DNA of 8,620 bases from positions 1-8,620 of the forward strand of contig WJKV01000106.1 of NCBI GenBank assembly GCA_014728875.1. The letters run 5' to 3'. The notes under the pieces were generated by a model, which worked only from the letters and a program-made list of their open reading frames with translations, was not told the origin of the DNA and ran no database searches. Positions within the stretch are counted from its first letter, which is position 1. Every line of letters begins with the position of its first letter. The position numbers and the translations under genes are program-made. This document shows, piece after piece, positions 5,598 to 8,620 of the stretch. Origin of the DNA: Candidatus Woesearchaeota archaeon. Its GTDB lineage: Archaea > Nanobdellota > Nanobdellia > Woesearchaeales > WJKV01.

Positions 5598-5605
5598 TAT
5601 ATAAA
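5598..5605 (-). promoter_or_regulatory. TATA box for the rubredoxin/coiled-coil/PUA operon
   Basis: Minus-strand TTTATATA is preceded by GAAAAGG, a good BRE, and is centred about 29.5 nt before the ATG at 5572, predicting no leader or one of only a few bases. It sits back to back with the rfcL promoter in a 79-bp intergenic region. Confidence 0.65.
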
Positions 5606-5622
5606 CCTTTTCACCACAAATC

Positions 5623-5630
5623 ATTTAAAC
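5623..5630 (+). promoter_or_regulatory. TATA box for rfcL (leaderless)
   Basis: ATTTAAAC preceded by CACAAATC lies 25.5 nt (centre) before the ATG at 5652. The spacing supports that ATG as both transcription and translation start, against the in-frame upstream ATG at 5550. Confidence 0.6.
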
Positions 5631-5651
5631 AGCAGTATAATTCTTTATGGT

Positions 5652-6848
5652 ATGGGGCCTTGGGTTAAGAAATATCAGCCTAGTAGTCTGAATGATGTTT
5701 ATGGTCAAGCTAGAGCTGTCTCCCAGATAAGAAAATTCCTCAGTGATTTCAAAAAGCAGAAGAAAAAAGCGCTTCTCCTGCACGGGCCTGCAGGCAGCGG
5801 AAAGACCTGTTCTGTGCTCGCAGCTGCAAAAGAGCTCGGCTATGAACTGTACGAGATAAATGCGAGCGACAACAGGAACAAGGATGCGATTCTTGAACTG
5901 GTCGGGAACGCACTTAAACAGCAGAGCCTGTTTGCTGCAAACAAGCTGATACTGATAGATGACGTCGACGGATTGAGCGGGACAAAAGACAGGGGCGGTG
6001 CGGCCACTCTTGCGAAACTGATAAAGAAAAGCAAGTTTCCTATAATAATGACTGCGAATGACGCCTATTCTGGCAAGCTGAAGGCTGTGAAGAAGGAAGC
6101 TGCTGTTGTTTCTTTCAATTCTCTGGGCGCAGATGATGTTTACAGAGTCCTGGAGGATATATGCAAGAAAGAGAATATAGAATATAGTGAAGATGCATTG
6201 ATGTCTCTGGCAAAAAAAGCACAGGGCGATCTCAGGGGAGCTGTGAATGACATCGAGACCTTGTGCAGGAACACAAAAGAACTGAATAAAGACAATGTCA
6301 TTGAACTGAGCGAGAGAGAAAAGAAAAAAAGCATTCTGAATGCATTGAGTATCATCTTCAAGGGAAAGAACGCAGAAAAGGCAAAAGAAGCCTTTGACAG
6401 CGTTGACCTGAATGTCGATGAGATCATATTATGGATAGAGGAAAATCTTCCAAAAGAATATTCTTACGATGATCTTGGAAGGGCATTCGAATGCATGAGC
6501 CGGGCAGATGTCTTTATGGGCCGGATCAGAAGATGGCAGTACTGGAGATTCCTTGTATATGTAATTTCCTTGATAAGTTCAGGGGTGAGTGTCGCAAAAG
6601 AAAAAGCTTACAGGCAGTTCGTTTCCTACCAAAGGAGCAGCAGAATCCTCAAGATGTGGATTGCAAAGCAGAAGCACGCCAAAAGAAAAGCCATCGCAGC
6701 GAAACTGGCAGCGAAAACACACTGCAGCATCAAGACCGCGTTCGAGCACATCCCTTACCTGGTCCCTGTATTCAAACAGAAAAATGCAGCACAGATAATA
6801 GACTGGCTCGACCTTGACAAAGAAGAAGTTGAATGGCTGCAGAGATAA
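5652..6848 (+). CDS. rfcL: Replication factor C large subunit (clamp loader)
   Basis: A 398-residue AAA+ ATPase that, with four RfcS subunits, loads the PCNA sliding clamp onto primed DNA. The start is the ATG at 5652, giving the canonical opening PWVKKYQP; a longer in-frame form from 5550 has a meaningless N-terminus that runs across both promoters. Motifs: Walker A GPAGSGKT at 45-52, the large-subunit signature EINASDNRN (68-76), Walker B LILIDDVDG (99-107), sensor 1 TAND (134-137) and sensor 2 GDLRGAVND (192-200). Helical lid and collar domains fill 160-398. The protein stops soon after the collar (IIDWLDLDKEEVEWLQR). Characterised archaeal RfcL proteins usually run to about 470-500 residues with a lysine-rich tail carrying a PCNA-interacting box, which is missing. 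No intein at the ATPase motifs. rfcS is not in the window. Monocistronic, with its own promoter and 64 bp before the glyS gene. Confidence 0.95.
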   Translation: MGPWVKKYQPSSLNDVYGQARAVSQIRKFLSDFKKQKKKALLLHGPAGSGKTCSVLAAAKELGYELYEINASDNRNKDAILELVGNALKQQSLFAANKLILIDDVDGLSGTKDRGGAATLAKLIKKSKFPIIMTANDAYSGKLKAVKKEAAVVSFNSLGADDVYRVLEDICKKENIEYSEDALMSLAKKAQGDLRGAVNDIETLCRNTKELNKDNVIELSEREKKKSILNALSIIFKGKNAEKAKEAFDSVDLNVDEIILWIEENLPKEYSYDDLGRAFECMSRADVFMGRIRRWQYWRFLVYVISLISSGVSVAKEKAYRQFVSYQRSSRILKMWIAKQKHAKRKAIAAKLAAKTHCSIKTAFEHIPYLVPVFKQKNAAQIIDWLDLDKEEVEWLQR

Positions 6849-6882
6849 TTATACTGCTCTTTGATTATTATTTGTCGATAAA

Positions 6883-6890
6883 TATTTAAA
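6883..6890 (+). promoter_or_regulatory. TATA box for glyS (leaderless)
   Basis: TATTTAAA preceded by CGATAAA-like purines is centred 26.5 nt before the ATG at 6913. No Shine-Dalgarno sequence precedes that ATG, so a leaderless mRNA is predicted. It would also transcribe the membrane-anchored gene at 8426. Confidence 0.6.
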
Positions 6891-6912
6891 TGGCCTGCTG
6901 TTCTGTAGCCTT

Positions 6913-8424
6913 ATGGGAGAGAATGAATACACCAAGGAATTGATTGCATTTATGCAGGAAACCGGTTTTGTCTGGGGGCCCAGTCCTGAGATCTACGGAG
7001 GGCTGGCAGGCTTTTACACATACGGGCCTCTCGGCAAACTGTTGAAGAATAATGTAGAGAATGCAATAAGAAAGACTTTCATAGAGAACGGGCTGTGGGA
7101 AGTTGAGTGCCCGATAATTGCGCAGGAAAAGATATGGGAGGCGAGCGGCCATCTCACGAGCTTCAGCGATCCTTTGATCTTTTGCACCAAATGCAATGGA
7201 GAGTACAGGGTTTCTTTGCTCATCGAGGAAGCAAAGCCAGAGCTGGAAATAGGAGGACTGCCTAATGATGTCTTGCTAAAGCTCATTGAAGAGCATAATA
7301 TTGTATGTCCCAAATGCAAGGGAAAACTTGGAAGTGAAATAACACAGCACAATCTGATGATGCAGACAAAGGTCGGGACCGACACTGTCGCTTACAACAG
7401 GCCGGAAACTGCAACTACAACATATCTTCCATTCTTAAGATACAGTGAATTTTTCAGGAAAAAGGTTCCTTTCGGCATATTCCAGATAGGAAAGGCCTTC
7501 AGGAACGAGATAAGTCCGAGACAGCACATGCTCAGGATGCGGGAATTCACGCAGGCAGAAGGACAGCTGTTCTTGTACGCGCACCAGAAATACGAATTTG
7601 AACACTTCGATTCTGTTGCAGAAGAAAGACTTCCATTGTGGCCCCATAAAAATCAGAAAGAAAAACTGCCTGTCGAGCAAATCTCATTGAGGGATGCTGT
7701 TGAAAAAAACATATTGAAGAATCAGGCTTATGCGTGGACATTGAATCTCACCTACAAACAGTTCTTAGGTATGGGAATACCTGCAGAATTGATCCGGTTC
7801 AGGCAGCATTCTCCTGAAGAGCTGATTTTCTATGCAGAGGATGCATGGGATGTCGAAGTGAAGCTCAAGAGCTTTGGCTGGACAGAACTTTGCGGTGTGC
7901 ACGACAGGAAGGATTACGACCTTAAACAGCACAGCAAGTTCTCAGGGCAGAAACTGGAGATATTTGACGGGGAAACAAAAGAAAAACTGGTGCCTCACAT
8001 TCTAGAGATTGCATTCGGAAGCGACAGGCCTACTTATGCGCTGCTGGACATCTTTTATGACCCGAGCGACAAGGAAAGAAAAGTATTGAGGCTGCCCCAT
8101 ATTCTGTCTCCCATAAAGGTTGCTGTCTTTCCTCTGGTCAACAAGGAAAACCTGCCGGAAATCGCAGAGAAGATATGCCAGGACCTGAAAGAATTTGTTT
8201 GTATTTATGACAAGGCAGGAAGCGTGGGCAGGAGGTACAGCAGGAATGACATGAGAGGTACTGCTTTTTGCGTGACTGTTGATTTTGACACTTTGGAAAA
8301 TAAGGATGTCACTGTAAGGGACAGGGACTCGCACGAGCAAGTAAGAATAAAGATAAGCGAACTGAAAGAGACCCTGCGCAAGCTCATACATGGAGAGATA
8401 AAGTTCAAGGATTTGAAAAAATAA
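6913..8424 (+). CDS. glyS: Glycyl-tRNA synthetase (class II, archaeal/eukaryotic alpha2 type)
   Basis: A 503-residue enzyme that charges tRNA-Gly with glycine in the cytoplasm. The N-terminus has the family signature FVWGPSPEIYGGLAGFYTYGPLG (19-41). Motif 1 is around ENGLWEVECPII (58-69). A zinc-type insertion carries CTKC (91-94) and CPKC (132-135). Motif 2 is FRNEISPR (197-204), followed by MREFTQAE (209-216); motif 3 is FGSDRPTYALLD (368-379), with the ATP-binding Arg at 372. The anticodon-binding domain fills about 400-492, including SVGRRYSRND, FCVTVDFDTL and VTVRDRDSHEQVRI. It is shorter than the roughly 550-600 residues common in archaea, so insertions are reduced. Oddly, the glycine-pocket element RPETAQG reads RPETATT (163-169), and GLLR after motif 2 reads HMLR. 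Start is supported by the TATA spacing. The next gene starts one base after the stop. Confidence 0.95.
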   Translation: MGENEYTKELIAFMQETGFVWGPSPEIYGGLAGFYTYGPLGKLLKNNVENAIRKTFIENGLWEVECPIIAQEKIWEASGHLTSFSDPLIFCTKCNGEYRVSLLIEEAKPELEIGGLPNDVLLKLIEEHNIVCPKCKGKLGSEITQHNLMMQTKVGTDTVAYNRPETATTTYLPFLRYSEFFRKKVPFGIFQIGKAFRNEISPRQHMLRMREFTQAEGQLFLYAHQKYEFEHFDSVAEERLPLWPHKNQKEKLPVEQISLRDAVEKNILKNQAYAWTLNLTYKQFLGMGIPAELIRFRQHSPEELIFYAEDAWDVEVKLKSFGWTELCGVHDRKDYDLKQHSKFSGQKLEIFDGETKEKLVPHILEIAFGSDRPTYALLDIFYDPSDKERKVLRLPHILSPIKVAVFPLVNKENLPEIAEKICQDLKEFVCIYDKAGSVGRRYSRNDMRGTAFCVTVDFDTLENKDVTVRDRDSHEQVRIKISELKETLRKLIHGEIKFKDLKK

Positions 8425-8425
8425 G

Positions 8426-8620
8426 ATGGTGAACAAGATACTGATTGAAATTGCTGTCATTGCAATCATCTTAGGCATGTTCATCTTGATCTTTTCTTAT
8501 ATGGGTTCTGACCTGACGAATGCGACAACAGCCATACTTGTTGATGTGAACGAATATTCTCCTGAAACCGTCACTTTTTCTTTAAATGATAAAGTCCTGA
8601 CAATGAAAGAGCTGGAAAAC
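8426..8620 (+). CDS. Membrane-anchored extracytoplasmic protein, 3' partial
   Basis: The open frame runs from the ATG at 8426 to the window edge, giving 65 residues without a stop. Residues 1-4 are short and positively charged (MVNK), then residues 5-25 are strongly hydrophobic (ILIEIAVIAIILGMFILIFSY), a typical uncleaved signal anchor with the bulk outside the cell. The following part (DLTNATTAILVDVNEYSPETVTF) looks like the start of a beta-rich domain. No cleavage or lipobox is seen, and too little is present to name a family. It starts one base after the glyS stop, so it is probably cotranscribed with glyS; only a weak and distant AGGA lies upstream. The functional link to GlyRS is not evident. 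Confidence 0.7.
   Translation, partial: MVNKILIEIAVIAIILGMFILIFSYMGSDLTNATTAILVDVNEYSPETVTFSLNDKVLTMKELEN

Noticed and set aside
5550..5651. N-terminal extension of RfcL from the upstream ATG at 5550
   Set aside because: It would overlap the rubredoxin-like gene and both promoters, and the canonical RfcL opening PWVKKYQP follows the ATG at 5652, which has correct TATA spacing.
1382..8424. Inteins in infB, rfcL or glyS
   Set aside because: Archaeal infB and rfc genes are known intein hosts, but all ATPase/GTPase motifs are uninterrupted and protein lengths are normal or short.
1..8620. CRISPR arrays, transposases, tRNA or rRNA genes, toxin-antitoxin or defence genes
   Set aside because: I looked for regular repeats, terminal inverted repeats, tRNA-like cloverleaf ends and characteristic protein motifs and saw none.

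Overview
The window looks like archaeal chromosome, most probably from a small-genome DPANN-type archaeon (Woesearchaeota/Pacearchaeota-like). The evidence is aIF5B, the archaeal clamp-loader large subunit, archaeal/eukaryotic-type glycyl-tRNA synthetase, an archaeal MCT-1-like PUA protein, very tight gene packing, BRE/TATA promoters, and start codons sitting about 26 nt from the TATA centre (leaderless mRNAs). The lineage is inferred from these features and not proven. No CRISPR array, transposon, tRNA, rRNA or obvious virus-like module is visible. This is mostly a housekeeping information-processing region.

Layout. (1) Bases 1-665, plus strand: C-terminal part of a SAM-dependent methyltransferase-like protein ending in a Rho-N/SAP-like domain, with very AT-rich codon use. 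(2) 720-1337, plus: an unrecognised five-helix membrane protein. (3) 1382-3624, plus: translation factor aIF5B, overlapping by one base (TGATG) a small PUA-domain ribosome-biogenesis-like protein. (4) 3679-4119, plus: Hsp20 chaperone, the one promoter-proximal gene with a clear Shine-Dalgarno sequence. (5) 4194-4613, minus: a zinc-ribbon protein with a C-terminal membrane hairpin. (6) 4656-5572, minus: a three-gene operon read as rubredoxin-like 59-aa protein, coiled-coil 90-aa protein, MCT-1-like PUA protein. The rubredoxin-like gene is easily missed because it is so short. (7) 5652-6848, plus: replication factor C large subunit (rfcL), divergent from the operon across a 79-bp double promoter. 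(8) 6913-8424, plus: glycyl-tRNA synthetase (glyS), followed after one base by the start of a membrane-anchored protein that runs off the window.

Common theme: aIF5B, two unrelated PUA proteins and GlyRS all serve translation or ribosome maturation, while RfcL loads the PCNA clamp at replication forks. The points most worth a second look are the unannotated rubredoxin/coiled-coil/MCT-1 operon, the altered glycine-pocket motif in GlyRS, the absent PIP tail in RfcL, the methyltransferase/Rho-N fusion, and the strikingly constant TATA-to-start spacing. I see no convincing new defence or mobile system here.
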